From: Lysobacter sp. BMK333-48F3
GTDB taxonomy: Bacteria; Pseudomonadota; Gammaproteobacteria; Xanthomonadales; Xanthomonadaceae
Assembly: GCF_019733395.1 (NCBI RefSeq)
Contig: NZ_JAIHOO010000001.1
Coordinates: 3,658,501-3,722,500 of the forward strand
Reading direction: 5' to 3'
DNA: 64,000 nucleotides
The notes below the pieces were generated by a model. It saw only the letters and a program-made list of their open reading frames with translations. It searched no databases and was not told the origin of the DNA. Every line of letters begins with the position of its first letter. Positions within the stretch are counted from its first letter, which is position 1. Positions 49,258 through 57,958 of this stretch are shown one piece after another. A program made the translations under genes and the position numbers.

Positions 49258-50167
49258 TCATTCCCAGGCCGCGGCGCCGTCCCGCGGCTGCAGCCGTTCG
49301 GCGAGGAAATCCAGGAAGCAGGCGATGCGCGAGGCCAGTTGGGTGTTGCGGTAGTACACCGCGTTGATCGGCTGGCGCACGTCCAGGGTCTGCTCGGCCA
49401 GCAACTGCACCAGCTCGCCGCAGCGGCGATCCTCGCGGGTCATGAAATCCGACAGGCAGACGATGCCTTCGCCGGCCAGGGCCAACTGGCGCAGGGTCTC
49501 GCCGCTGGAGGCGTGCAACTGCGCGGCGATCTCGAGTTCGGCGCCGTGCGCGTCGCGCAGCGGCCAGCGGTTCAAGGTCGCGGTCGGGGCGAAACCGAGC
49601 AGGCGGTGCGCGGCCAGTTCGGCGACGCTGCGCGGTTCGCCGCGGGCTTGCAGATAGGCTGGGCTGGCCAGCACGCGCAGGCGGCTGCTCGGCAGCGGCC
49701 GGGCGTGCAGGCTGGAGTCGGCCAGGCGGCCGATCCGGATCGCGACGTCGGTGCGCTGTTCGATCAGGTCGATGATCCGGTCGTTGCTGTCGAGCTCCAG
49801 CTCGATCTGCGGATAACGCTCGCCGAACGCGCCGATCAGCGGCACCACCACGTGCAGCATGAACGGCGAGGCCGCATTGATGCGCAGGCGCCCGGCCGGT
49901 TGCTGGCGGCGCAGCGCCATGTGTTCTTCGGCGTCTTCGACCGAGGCCAGGATCGCGCGCGCGGGCCAGAAAGGCCTCGCCTTCCTCGGTCAGTTCCAGG
50001 CGCCGGGTCGTGCGCCGCAACAGGGTGGTGCCGAGCTTGTCCTCGAGCCGGCTCAGCGCGCGGCTGACCCCGGACACGGTCTGCGCCAGCGATTGCGCCG
50101 CGGCGGTGATCGATCCGGTGTCGACCACGGTGGCGAAGGCCTGCAGTTCTTCGAGGGCGATCTTCAT
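49258..50167 (-). pseudogene. LysR-family regulator, broken by a frameshift
   Basis: The N-terminal helix-turn-helix is in one frame ('MKIALEELQAFATVVDTGSI', 'VSGVSRALSRLEDKLGTTLL', 'LTEEGEAFLARAR'). The effector domain continues in another ('EEHMALRRQQPAGRLRINAA', 'LELDSNDRIIDLIEQRTDVA', 'GEGIVCLSDFMTREDRRCGE'). The switch falls in a CGCGCGCGCG run at about 49954-49963; adding two nucleotides would join the frames into a normal protein of about 300 residues. So either a CG unit was lost in this strain or the sequence has an error. It is divergent from a PQQ-type dehydrogenase, its likely former target. Confidence 0.85.
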
Positions 50168-50282
50168 CGTCCGCATTCTAGGCACAGGACGCGCGGGCGG
50201 GCGGAGCGCAGTGACCGGGTTCTCAGCCCGCTAACGGCGCCGCGGGCATGCTGGCGGCACGCTGCGAACCAGGAGAATCCGC

Positions 50283-51590
50283 ATGATCCGAGCGCTGCGA
50301 CGGCTGGCGCCGCTGTGCGCCGCCCTGGCCCTGTGCGCCTGCGGCGAATCGGCGAGCCTGCAGGTGTCCGACGGTACCGGCCCGCGGCCCAGGCTGCCGG
50401 CGCCGAACCGGACCACGATCCCGACCGTCAACATCGCCCCGGCGGTGGGCTGGCCGGACGGCGTCGCGCCGACCGCGGCCGCAGGCCTGGCGGTGAACGC
50501 CTACGCTACCGGCCTGGACCACCCGCGTTGGCTGCACGTGCTGCCCAACGGCGATGTGCTGGTCGCCGAAAGCAACGCGCCGGCGCGCAAGCGGTCCGGC
50601 CTGAAGGCGTGGATCGCCGGCAAGGCGATGAAGCGCGCCGGCGCCGCGGTGCCCAGCGCGGACCGGATCAGCCTGTTGCGCGACGCCGACGGCGACGGCG
50701 TGGCCGAACTGCGCACGGTGTTCCTCAAGGGCCTGCATTCGCCGTTCGGCATGGCCCTGGTCGGCGAAGATTTCTACGTCGCCAATGCCGACGCGGTGTG
50801 GCGGTTCCGCTATCGCGAAGGCGCGACCCAGATCGCCGAGGCGGGGACCAAGATCACCGACCTGCCGGCCGGGATCAACCATCACTGGACCAAGAACCTG
50901 ATCGCCAGCGGCGACGGGCGCAAGCTCTACGTCACCGTCGGCTCCAACAGCAACGTCGGCGAGAACGGCATGGAGATGGAGGCCGGCCGCGCCGCGATCT
51001 GGGAACTCGACCGCGCCAGCGGCCAGAAGCGTCTGTTCGCGACCGGGCTGCGCAACCCCAACGGCCTGGCCTGGGAGCCGCAGACCGGCGCGCTGTGGAC
51101 CGCGGTCAACGAGCGCGACGAGATCGGCAGCGACCTGGTGCCCGACTACGTCACCTCGGTGCGCGACGGCGGTTTTTACGGCTGGCCCTACAGTTACTAC
51201 GGCCAGCATGTCGACGTGCGGGTCAAGCCGCCGCGGCCGGACCTGGTGGCCAAGGCCCTGGCGCCCGATTACGCGCTCGGCCCGCACACCGCTTCGCTGG
51301 GCATCGCGTTCTCGCACGGCACGCGTTTGCCGGAGCGCTATGCCAACGGCCTGTTCGTCGGCCAGCACGGCTCCTGGAACCGCAAACCCAAGAGCGGCTA
51401 CAAGGTGATCTACCTGCCGTTCCGCGACGGCCGCCCGGACGGCGCGCCGCTGACGGTGCTGGACGGTTTCCTCGACGCCAAGGAGCAGGCGCGCGGCCGC
51501 CCGGTCGACGTGCGCCTGGACCGGCGCGGCGATCTGCTGGTCAGCGACGACGTCGGCAATGCGGTGTGGCGGGTGACGGCGGCGCGTTGA
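50283..51590 (+). CDS. PQQ-dependent sugar/sorbosone dehydrogenase-like lipoprotein
   Basis: 435 residues. A lipoprotein signal ('[16 protein letters not shown]', lipobox Cys at about 20) anchors it in the envelope. The six-bladed propeller of the GDH/L-sorbosone dehydrogenase family shows '[20 protein letters not shown]', '[20 protein letters not shown]', '[20 protein letters not shown]', '[20 protein letters not shown]' and '[18 protein letters not shown]'. Such enzymes use PQQ to oxidise sugars or aldehydes in the periplasm. No PQQ synthesis gene is in the window. It is divergent from the broken LysR gene. Confidence 0.88.
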   Translation: MIRALRRLAPLCAALALCACGESASLQVSDGTGPRPRLPAPNRTTIPTVNIAPAVGWPDGVAPTAAAGLAVNAYATGLDHPRWLHVLPNGDVLVAESNAPARKRSGLKAWIAGKAMKRAGAAVPSADRISLLRDADGDGVAELRTVFLKGLHSPFGMALVGEDFYVANADAVWRFRYREGATQIAEAGTKITDLPAGINHHWTKNLIASGDGRKLYVTVGSNSNVGENGMEMEAGRAAIWELDRASGQKRLFATGLRNPNGLAWEPQTGALWTAVNERDEIGSDLVPDYVTSVRDGGFYGWPYSYYGQHVDVRVKPPRPDLVAKALAPDYALGPHTASLGIAFSHGTRLPERYANGLFVGQHGSWNRKPKSGYKVIYLPFRDGRPDGAPLTVLDGFLDAKEQARGRPVDVRLDRRGDLLVSDDVGNAVWRVTAAR

Positions 51591-51611
51591 ACGCTTCGCC
51601 GCTCGTCCGGC

Positions 51612-52190
51612 TCAGTCGCAGCCGTCGCGGCGGCCGTCGAACAGGGTCTGGGCGATCGGCGGCCGGCGCGGCCGCAGCGGGCCCAGGCCGTCGATGCTCA
51701 GGTGCAGGCGCTCGTCTTCGACTTCGATCCGCAACCGTTGCGCGCCGGCGCTGGCGCGGTACTCCAGAGTGGTCGCGCCCGACGCCGCATCCGCCACGGC
51801 CCGGCCGGCGCCGAGCACGCGGACGAAATCGATCCGGGTGCGGGTTTGCTGGACCAGGCCTTGCGGCGCGGAGCCGCCGGCATCGGCGGCCGGCGCGGCG
51901 CGGGTCAGGCTGGCGCGTTCGCCGTCGCGCGAGAATTCCAGTTGCAGGCGGCGGTCGGGATCGTCGCCGTCGGCGCGCTGGATCTGTCCGCCCAGCCAAC
52001 CCGGGCGATCGTGGTCGGGCAGCAGCCGCAACAGGCGCGTGGCCTTGCCGTCGGGTTCGACGCGCTGGATCCAGCAGCCGCGCACCCGGTCCAGATCGGC
52101 GGCGGGCGAGGCGGCGGGCGGCGCCGCTGGGCAGGCCGACGACAGCGCAAACAGCGCCGCGACGGCGGCGACGGAACGGGGTGGGGACAT
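51612..52190 (-). CDS. exported protein of unknown function
   Basis: 192 residues with an Ala-rich signal (MSPPRSVAAVAALFALSSAC); the Cys at residue 20 may make it a lipoprotein. The mature part has 'LDRVRGCWIQRVEPDGKATR', 'DHDRPGWLGGQIQRADGDDP' and 'LEYRASAGAQRLRIEVEDER', a beta-rich small domain like those of uncharacterised Xanthomonadaceae lipoproteins that start with 'GCWI'. Two Cys near the ends might pair. No enzyme motif is seen. It is convergent with the dehydrogenase gene (21-bp gap). Confidence 0.72.
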   Translation of the reverse strand: MSPPRSVAAVAALFALSSACPAAPPAASPAADLDRVRGCWIQRVEPDGKATRLLRLLPDHDRPGWLGGQIQRADGDDPDRRLQLEFSRDGERASLTRAAPAADAGGSAPQGLVQQTRTRIDFVRVLGAGRAVADAASGATTLEYRASAGAQRLRIEVEDERLHLSIDGLGPLRPRRPPIAQTLFDGRRDGCD

Positions 52191-52366
52191 CGCGGCGCTC
52201 GTTGGGAACCGGACCAGTGCGTCACCTTAAGCCGGCGCCGCGCGCTTGTCGCGCTGCGGCCTGGGTTCGCTCAGGCGCCGCTCAGCGCCGCGGGACGGCG
52301 GCACTTGGTCGCGACCGCCGCGGCGCTTAAGCTCGGACGCGAAATCGGCAACAGCGGAGGCGATGC

Positions 52367-52519
52367 ATGAGCGTGGTGGCGATCCTGGTCTTGGCGGCCG
52401 GTCTGTATCTGGCCTTCAAGCTGGTCGGGTTCCTGCTCAAGGCGGCGATGTGGGGCGTGGTCGCCGCGGCCCTGTACTGCCTGGCGGCGCCGTCGCTGGG
52501 CTGGCCGCTGCCGTGGTGA
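52367..52519 (+). CDS. 50-residue membrane peptide
   Basis: A 50-codon gene with a good ribosome site (GCGGAGGCG). The product, starting MSVVAILVLAAGLYLAFKLV, has two close hydrophobic stretches (about 3-24 and 28-45) with one Lys each and ends PLPW, so it is a small inner-membrane protein. Similar tiny membrane proteins are common in Lysobacter relatives, but none is characterised. It lies 48 bp before the next gene and may be cotranscribed with it. Confidence 0.6.
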   Translation: MSVVAILVLAAGLYLAFKLVGFLLKAAMWGVVAAALYCLAAPSLGWPLPW

Positions 52520-52567
52520 GCATCCGCGCGGTGCCGTAGTTCTTTTCCCGAACCAGGACGGTAGGCC

Positions 52568-53074
52568 ATGAACGACAGTATCGATTCGACGCACAGCTAC
52601 GACGCGCAGGACACCCAGGATCCGATTCCCTTCGAATGGCAGCAGGACGTGCAGGACATCGGCCGCCTGGTGCGCGCGGTCTACGCCTGCATTTCCGGCC
52701 CGGCCGGCGCGGCGCGCGATTGGGCGCGTTTCCGCTATCTGCAGCATCCGCGCGCGCTGTCGTTGCGCACCGTGGTCGAGGCCGACGGGTCGACCCGCGC
52801 GGCGGTCTTCGATGTTGAAACCTATATCGCCGACGTCGCGCCGCTATTCGCCGGGCATGCCTTCTACGAGGTCGAGACCGACCAGCGTATCGAACGCTTC
52901 GGCCAGGTCGCCCACGTCTGGAGCAAGTACGAGGCGCGGCCGGCGCCGGATTCGCCGGTGCTGCTCAAGCGCGGCGCCAACAGCATCCAGCTGTGCCACG
53001 AACACGGCCGTTGGTGGGTGTTCTGCACGGTCTGGGACAACGAGCGCGACGGGTTGCGCTTCGACTTGTTCTGA
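52568..53074 (+). CDS. hypothetical protein, possibly NTF2/SnoaL-like
   Basis: 168 residues with no signal peptide. After a polar start come a helix ('[20 protein letters not shown]'), then '[20 protein letters not shown]', '[20 protein letters not shown]' and '[16 protein letters not shown]'. The final pattern (Gly-Arg-Trp-Trp-Val ... Trp) and the layout of strands resemble nuclear-transport-factor-2/SnoaL-like proteins, in which a cone-shaped fold holds a small molecule or enzyme site. No catalytic residues can be named. It may be transcribed together with the 50-residue peptide upstream. Confidence 0.72.
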   Translation: MNDSIDSTHSYDAQDTQDPIPFEWQQDVQDIGRLVRAVYACISGPAGAARDWARFRYLQHPRALSLRTVVEADGSTRAAVFDVETYIADVAPLFAGHAFYEVETDQRIERFGQVAHVWSKYEARPAPDSPVLLKRGANSIQLCHEHGRWWVFCTVWDNERDGLRFDLF

Positions 53075-53223
53075 GGCGCCGCCCGCGGCTTTGCCGAATG
53101 TGGCGCCGAGCGATCGATCGGCGCCGCATCGGCAACACTGCGTATCCGGATACGATCCGCCGCGGCGCTGGAATCGCGTGCCGCGGACCCCAAGTCGTGG
53201 GGATCTCCTCCGGATCGCCGCGC

Positions 53224-54219
53224 ATGCTGCCGTTTTCCGTACTCGATCTCGCCCCCGTCACCGAAGGCAGCGACACCCGCCAGGCCTTCGCCAACAGCCT
53301 GGCGCTGGCCAAGCACGCCGAGGCCCTGGGCTATACGCGCTACTGGCTGGCCGAACACCACAACATGCCTGGCATCGCCAGCGCCGCGACCGCGGTGCTG
53401 ATCGGCCATATCGCCGGCGGCACGTCGACGATCCGGGTCGGCGCCGGCGGCATCATGCTGCCCAACCACGCGCCGCTGCAGGTCGCCGAGCAGTTCGGCA
53501 CCCTGGCCTCGCTGTACCCGGACCGGATCGACCTCGGCCTGGGCCGCGCGCCGGGCACCGACCACGCCACCGCGCGCGCGCTGCGCCGCTATTACGACGG
53601 CGCCGACAGTTTTCCGCAGGACGTGGCCGAGTTGCTGCATTACTTCGAACCGGCCCAGCCCGGGCAGGCGGTGCGCGCGGTGCCGGGCGCCGGCCTGGCG
53701 GTGCCGGTATGGCTGTTGGGTTCGAGCCTGTTCAGTGCGCGCCTGGCCGCGGCGATGGGCCTGCCGTTCGCGTTCGCCTCGCATTTCGCCCCGGACGCGA
53801 TGGACGAGGCGCTGACCCTGTACCGGCGCGATTTCGTCCCCTCGGCGCGGTTGCCGCGGCCGCATGCGATGCTGGCCTTGAACGTGGTCGCGGCCGAGCG
53901 CAGCGATGAGGCGCGACGCTTGTTCACCACCCAACAGCAGGCCTTCGTCAATCTGCGTCGTGGCCGGCCCGGGCTGATCCCGCCGCCGATCGACGACATC
54001 GAGCGGTTCTGGACGCCGCTGGAGAAAGCCGGCGTGGCCCAGGCGCTGGCCTGCGCGGTGGTCGGCGACGCGGCGCAAGTCGGCGAGGGCATCGCCGCCT
54101 TCGTCGCCCGCCACCGCCCGGACGAGTTGATGCTCACCGCGAACATCTACGACCACGCCGCGCGCCTGCATTCCTTCGCTCTGGCGGCGCAAGCCTGCAA
54201 GACCTTGCGCGCGGCCTGA
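53224..54219 (+). CDS. LLM-class flavin-dependent oxidoreductase (luciferase-like)
   Basis: 331 residues, a TIM-barrel bacterial-luciferase-like protein. Family words: '[20 protein letters not shown]', '[20 protein letters not shown]', '[20 protein letters not shown]', '[20 protein letters not shown]' and '[20 protein letters not shown]'. It belongs to the group typified by E. coli YhbW, which uses reduced FMN and oxygen on unknown substrates. No monooxygenase partner or flavin reductase gene is near. Cytoplasmic. The start ATG 53224 is chosen by the family beginning. Confidence 0.92.
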   Translation: MLPFSVLDLAPVTEGSDTRQAFANSLALAKHAEALGYTRYWLAEHHNMPGIASAATAVLIGHIAGGTSTIRVGAGGIMLPNHAPLQVAEQFGTLASLYPDRIDLGLGRAPGTDHATARALRRYYDGADSFPQDVAELLHYFEPAQPGQAVRAVPGAGLAVPVWLLGSSLFSARLAAAMGLPFAFASHFAPDAMDEALTLYRRDFVPSARLPRPHAMLALNVVAAERSDEARRLFTTQQQAFVNLRRGRPGLIPPPIDDIERFWTPLEKAGVAQALACAVVGDAAQVGEGIAAFVARHRPDELMLTANIYDHAARLHSFALAAQACKTLRAA

Positions 54220-54265
54220 GCCGCGCGCCGGCCGCGTCGCGCGCCGATCGGCGCGCACGACGGGT

Positions 54266-54784
54266 TCAGCGTTGTTCGACGCCGAGCAGTTCGACCTCGA
54301 ACACCAGCGAGGTGTCCGGCGGGATCACCCCGCCGCCGGCGCCGGCGGCGCCGTAGCCCATGTCCGGCGGCACCATCAGCACGCGCTTGCCGCCGACTTT
54401 CATGCCGGCCACGCCGTCGTCCCAGCCGCGGATCACCCGCCCGGCGCCGAGCAGGAACTCGAACGGACGGCCGCGGGGCAGCGAACTGTCGAACTGGGTG
54501 CCGTGCTTGTCGGCGGCCTTTTCGTCGTACAGCCAGCCGGTGTAGTGCACGATCACGGTCTGTCCCGGCTGCGCCACCGCACCGGTGCCGACCTGCTGGT
54601 CGATGGTCTGGAACTGAGCGATGCGGCCGCTGTAGACCTTGGCCGCCGCGCCTTCGCCCGCGGCCTCGGTGCCGGGGCGCTGGCAGGCGCTGACCGCCAG
54701 CGCGGCGCAGAGCAGGGCGGCGCCCAGGCGCGCGGCGCGCAGGCCGCGCGGCAGGGACGCAAACACGGAAACGGAATCGGACAC
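54266..54784 (-). CDS. FKBP-type peptidyl-prolyl isomerase lipoprotein
   Basis: 172 residues from a GTG (54782-54784) with a GAGG site 6 nt upstream. A lipoprotein signal ends 'ALAVSAC'. The FKBP domain (about 70-172) has 'TVIVHYTGWLYDEKAADKHG', 'TQFDSSLPRGRPFEFLLGAG', 'VIRGWDDGVAGMKVGGKRVL' and 'PPDMGYGAAGAGGGVIPPDT', with the active-site Tyr, Asp, Trp and Tyr in place. It should speed proline isomerisation of periplasmic proteins. Single gene, convergent with the luciferase-like gene. Confidence 0.92.
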   Translation of the reverse strand: MSDSVSVFASLPRGLRAARLGAALLCAALAVSACQRPGTEAAGEGAAAKVYSGRIAQFQTIDQQVGTGAVAQPGQTVIVHYTGWLYDEKAADKHGTQFDSSLPRGRPFEFLLGAGRVIRGWDDGVAGMKVGGKRVLMVPPDMGYGAAGAGGGVIPPDTSLVFEVELLGVEQR

Positions 54785-54848
54785 GCGCGACCTCGAAGTT
54801 CGCCGACAAGGGCGCACAGCTTAGCCCCTGCCGGCGACGGCGGCGCGC

Positions 54849-55403
54849 TCACCCGGCCGGGATGCGGCGTTCGTACTCGGCTTCCAGGCGGGTGTGGTTG
54901 CGCCAGAACCCGCCCGGCTCCTGATCGGACAGCTGCGCCAGCAACACGTCCAGATGGGCGTGCCAGCCGCTGGCGACGCTGACCATGGCGTTGCGGTCGG
55001 CGAGGCGGCGGTGGGTGACGATCAACTGCACTTGCTCGCCGCGTTCGCTGAGTTGGAACTCGACCTCGGACGACTCGTCGCCGGCCTCGTTCCAGGTATA
55101 GGCCAGGCGATGCGGCGGGTCGATCGCGGTGATGCGGCCGTATTCGCGTATTTCCTGCGTGCAGTGCGAGTACTTGGCCGGCGGCGGATCGTCGCCGCGG
55201 CTCAGGCGGCCGTGGTCGAAGCGCAGCTCGACCGCGCCGCCGGGGCGCAGGTCCATGTCGCCGCCGGCCAGCCAGCGCGCGCGCAGATCGGCGTCGGTGA
55301 GATAGGCCCAGACCCGGTCGATCGGGCCGGGCAGCATGCGTTCGATGCGCACCGTGTCGGAAGCGACGACGGTGCCGTAGTCCAGGGGCATCAGCGAGTT
55401 CAT
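54849..55403 (-). CDS. SRPBCC/AHSA1-family protein paired with ArsR regulator
   Basis: 184 residues. 'VRIERMLPGPIDRVWAYLTD', 'ARWLAGGDMDLRPGGAVELR', 'RLAYTWNEAGDESSEVEFQL' and 'ASGWHAHLDVLLAQL' are the marks of AHSA1-type START/SRPBCC proteins, which have a deep hydrophobic pocket. The ribosome site is GGAGG. In many bacteria an ArsR-type repressor gene precedes such a gene; here it lies 356 bp upstream on the same strand, across a degenerate repeat tract. The ligand is unknown. Confidence 0.87.
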   Translation of the reverse strand: MNSLMPLDYGTVVASDTVRIERMLPGPIDRVWAYLTDADLRARWLAGGDMDLRPGGAVELRFDHGRLSRGDDPPPAKYSHCTQEIREYGRITAIDPPHRLAYTWNEAGDESSEVEFQLSERGEQVQLIVTHRRLADRNAMVSVASGWHAHLDVLLAQLSDQEPGGFWRNHTRLEAEYERRIPAG

Positions 55404-55759
55404 GGCGAAGTCCTCCGGCCGCGCAGCGGCCTGTCGGGGGTGGGCGGACGACGCGGGCCGGCACGCGCGGGGTCCTGGAGCGAGGTCGTTCTGTGGCGAT
55501 GGGGTCGAAGCGAATCGCGTCGGGCGGGTGGTGCTGAGCGGGCTGTGTCGAGCGGGGCGAATCGTACGGATGGCTATGAGTGAGCTGTCGCGAAGCGAGC
55601 CGTTATGGGGCGAGCGGCTATGAGAAGAGCTGTTGTGGGGCGAGCTGTTGTGGGGAGAGTTGTCGTTAGGCGAATCGTCTTGGAGCGGGTCGTTGCGGAC
55701 TTGTCCTGAAGCGAGAGGGCGCGAACGCAAGCGAAGCGGCGAATGCGCGCCGGCCGAGC
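55404..55759. repeat. degenerate short-repeat tract between arsR-type and SRPBCC genes
   Basis: 356 bp with many imperfect copies of words such as GTGGGGCGAGCTGTT, GGCGAGCGGCTATGAG and GGGAGAGTTGTCG (about 55490-55720). The units are 14-16 bp and poorly kept. No gene is supported. The tract separates two genes that are usually adjacent. Confidence 0.6.
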
Positions 55760-56170
55760 TCAGCCGCGCGCTGGCGGCTTGCGCCTAGGCGCCGGGGCTG
55801 GGGCCGCTGCGGACCCCAGGGCGGTGCCAGCGCCGCGCTGGCGGTCGTCTTCGCGCAGCAGCGCTTCGAGCAGGTCCAGGCGCTGGTTCCAGAAGCGTTC
55901 GTAGTGACGCAACCATTCGTAGCCGCCGTGCAAGGGTGCGGCCTGCAGGCGGCAGACGTGGCTGCGGCCCTGCACCGAGCGCTCGATCAGGCCGGCGCGC
56001 TCCAGCGACTTGATGTGCTTGGAGGCCGCGGCCAGGGTCATGCGGAACGGTTCGGCGAGTTCGCCGACGCTGCGTTCGCCCTCGGCCAGGCGGCGCAGCA
56101 TCGCCCGCCGGGTCGGATCGGCGAGGGCATGGAATACGGCGTCGAGCCGTTCGGAATGATCGTCAACCAT
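55760..56170 (-). CDS. ArsR-family winged-helix repressor
   Basis: 136 residues. 'LDAVFHALADPTRRAMLRRL', 'GERSVGELAEPFRMTLAAAS' and 'KHIKSLERAGLIERSVQGRS' form the ArsR winged helix, and 'YERFWNQRLDLLEALL' is the typical end of the SRPBCC-linked subgroup, which carries no metal-site Cys. ATG 56168-56170 sits inside one of two identical TCAACC-N4-GGTTGA palindromes, so the protein very probably represses its own gene. The downstream SRPBCC gene is its usual partner. Confidence 0.9.
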   Translation of the reverse strand: MVDDHSERLDAVFHALADPTRRAMLRRLAEGERSVGELAEPFRMTLAAASKHIKSLERAGLIERSVQGRSHVCRLQAAPLHGGYEWLRHYERFWNQRLDLLEALLREDDRQRGAGTALGSAAAPAPAPRRKPPARG

Positions 56171-56218
56171 GAGGTTGAATATCCGCCCGGGTCGGGCGAT
56201 TGTCAACCGATTGGTTGA
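56163..56218. promoter_or_regulatory. twin ArsR operators
   Basis: Two identical palindromes TCAACC-N4-GGTTGA, at 56163-56178 (covering the arsR-type start codon) and 56203-56218, lie with centres 40 bp apart. That is close to four helical turns, so both sites face the same side. Bound repressor would block transcription start and perhaps bridge the two sites. Confidence 0.82.
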
Positions 56219-56258
56219 GTGTTTCGTGCCCCGCCGACCAACGGTAAAGAACGGTAAA

Positions 56259-56298
56259 GGGACGGAGGGGGTTAAGCGCGCTTAACCCCCTCCGTCCC
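56259..56298 (-). terminator. 40-nt perfect palindrome ending the XRE gene
   Basis: GGGACGGAGGGGGTTAAG and its exact complement flank a CGCG centre; an 18-bp stem begins 6 bp after the XRE stop. On the minus strand it is followed by CTTTACCGTTCTTTACCGTT, a T-rich tail made of a repeated 10-mer. This is the strongest terminator in the window. Confidence 0.85.
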
Positions 56299-56303
56299 TG
56301 GGC

Positions 56304-57119
56304 TCAATGATTGAGCGGTACCGGCTCCAGGCTCGCGCCGAACGCGCGCATCGCCTGCGCGGTGGCGGCGTCGGCGGGGAAGAAGGATTCGATCGCCAGT
56401 TCGGCCAGGGTCACGTCGAGCGGGGTGCCGAACACCGTGGTGGTGCTGATGAAGGCCAGTTCGCCGAATTCGCTGCGCACCCGGAACGGCACCGCGACGT
56501 GCGCCGTCGCCGGCACCATGGATTCGTCGTAGTCGTCGTCGCAGGGATAGGCGGCGAGCTCGGTGTAGAGTTCGGCCAGCACCGCATCGCCGGTGGCGTC
56601 GGCCTGGTGGCGCAGGCGATGCAGCAGGTGCGCGCGCCATTCGCCCAGGTTGACGATGCGCGGCGCCAGGCCCTCGGGGTGCAGGCTGACCCGCAACACG
56701 TTGGACGGCCGCGCCAGCAGATGCTCGGCGACGCCGGCCAGCAAGGGCGCGACCGCGCGGTTGTGCGATATCAGGTTCCAATGCCGGTCCACGGCCAGGG
56801 CCGGATGCGGCTCGTGGCCGTACAGCACCAGGTCGATCGCGGCCTGGGCCTCGCGCAACGCCGGGTCTTCCAGCCGGCGTTCGGCGTACATCGGCGCCAG
56901 CCCGGCCGCGGTCATCAGCACGTTGCGCTCGCGCAGCGGCACTTCGAGGCGATCGGCCAGGCGCAGCAGCATGGCCCGGCTCGGCAGCGATCGGCCGGTC
57001 TCGATGAAGCTGACGTGGCGGGTGGAGATCTGCGCCATCTCGGCCAGATCGAATTGGGTCAGGCGGCGACGCTGGCGCCAATCGCGCAACAGCTCGCCCA
57101 CGGGGCGCAGATCGTTCAT
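56304..57119 (-). CDS. XRE-family regulator with MmyB-like ligand domain
   Basis: 271 residues. The N-terminal helix-turn-helix reads 'PVGELLRDWRQRRRLTQFDL' with 'AEMAQISTRHVSFIETGRSL'. The C-terminal MmyB-like/PAS-related domain has 'AIDLVLYGHEPHPALAVDRH', 'WNLISHNRAVAPLLAGVAEH' and 'PFRVRSEFGELAFISTTTVF'. MmyB-type regulators bind fatty-acid-like ligands and are common in natural-product makers. It is divergent from a small membrane protein (131-bp gap), its likely target. It ends at a strong terminator. Confidence 0.9.
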   Translation of the reverse strand: MNDLRPVGELLRDWRQRRRLTQFDLAEMAQISTRHVSFIETGRSLPSRAMLLRLADRLEVPLRERNVLMTAAGLAPMYAERRLEDPALREAQAAIDLVLYGHEPHPALAVDRHWNLISHNRAVAPLLAGVAEHLLARPSNVLRVSLHPEGLAPRIVNLGEWRAHLLHRLRHQADATGDAVLAELYTELAAYPCDDDYDESMVPATAHVAVPFRVRSEFGELAFISTTTVFGTPLDVTLAELAIESFFPADAATAQAMRAFGASLEPVPLNH

Positions 57120-57250
57120 GGACGCCACCTTAGCCCAGCGCCGCAGGCTCCTGGGATTACGTCGCAGGTAATCGACCGGCCGCGGGCGCAGGTGTGTGAT
57201 GGCACTCGAACTTCGAACGAAACCATCCGCGAACCCGAGAGGAATCGACC

Positions 57251-57661
57251 ATGGCCATTGCCGCCCCCGTCCGTCCCGCTTCCCTGTTGCGCCGTGCGCT
57301 CGCCGCCGACGCCGTCGTCTCCGGCGCCGCCGGCGCGCTGCAACTCGCCGCCGCCGGCCCGTTGTCCGCGCTGCTGGCGCTGGACGCCGGCCTGCTGCGC
57401 GGCAGCGGCCTCTTCCTGTTGCTGTGGACCGCGTTCCTGGTCTGGGTGCTGGGCCGCAAGAGCGTCGGCGCCGGCCTGGCCTGGACGGTGATCGGGCTGA
57501 ACCTGGCCTGGGCCGCCGGCTCGGTGGCGTTGTGGCTGCAGGGGGCGGTCGCGCCGAACGCACTCGGCCTGAGCTATCTGCTGGCCCAGGCCGCGGCGGT
57601 GGCGGTGTTCGCCGAACTGCAGTTCTTCGGCCTGCGCCGGCAGCAGCGCGGCGCGGCCTGA
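57251..57661 (+). CDS. four-helix membrane protein, target of the XRE regulator (inferred)
   Basis: 136 residues with four hydrophobic helices (about 14-38, 48-68, 75-97 and 104-128), a layout seen in small uncharacterised bacterial inner-membrane proteins. It starts 'MAIAAPVRPASLLRRALAAD' with a GAGAGGA ribosome site. 'GSGLFLLLWTAFLVWVLGRK' and 'WTVIGLNLAWAAGSVALWL' are the most regular segments. It is divergent from the MmyB-type regulator, and such pairs often form a regulator-target unit. The function is unknown. Confidence 0.78.
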   Translation: MAIAAPVRPASLLRRALAADAVVSGAAGALQLAAAGPLSALLALDAGLLRGSGLFLLLWTAFLVWVLGRKSVGAGLAWTVIGLNLAWAAGSVALWLQGAVAPNALGLSYLLAQAAAVAVFAELQFFGLRRQQRGAA

Positions 57662-57958
57662 GGCCACGGCCGGTGACGCATCGTCCAGCCCGGGGCGACG
57701 AACGTCGCTCCGGGTTAATGCTGTCGCGCCGTTCCCACCCTCAAGACGTGTACTGGGCGACATCGCGAGGCGGCGCGGCCCCCTGTAGGAGCGGCGTCCC
57801 ACGGGATTTCCTCCGGTCATGAGCCGCGACAATCGAAGCGAGGCACGCAAGCGCAGTAACCGAAGCCCGGATCGTCGACAAGAACGCTTCGCCGCAGCCC
57901 GGGCTCCGGCTGGCGACGTGATATCGAACCGCTTCGGATGTCGCGGCTGACGCCGCTC
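57662..57958. repeat. intergenic region with two dispersed elements
   Basis: Contains a split copy of the dispersed element, CTGTAGGAGCGGCGTCC at 57783-57799 and GAGCCGCGAC at about 57821-57830, separated by about 21 bp. A full inverted copy TCGCGGCTGACGCCGCTCCTACAG at 57941-57964 overlaps the greB stop. No gene is supported. Confidence 0.8.
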
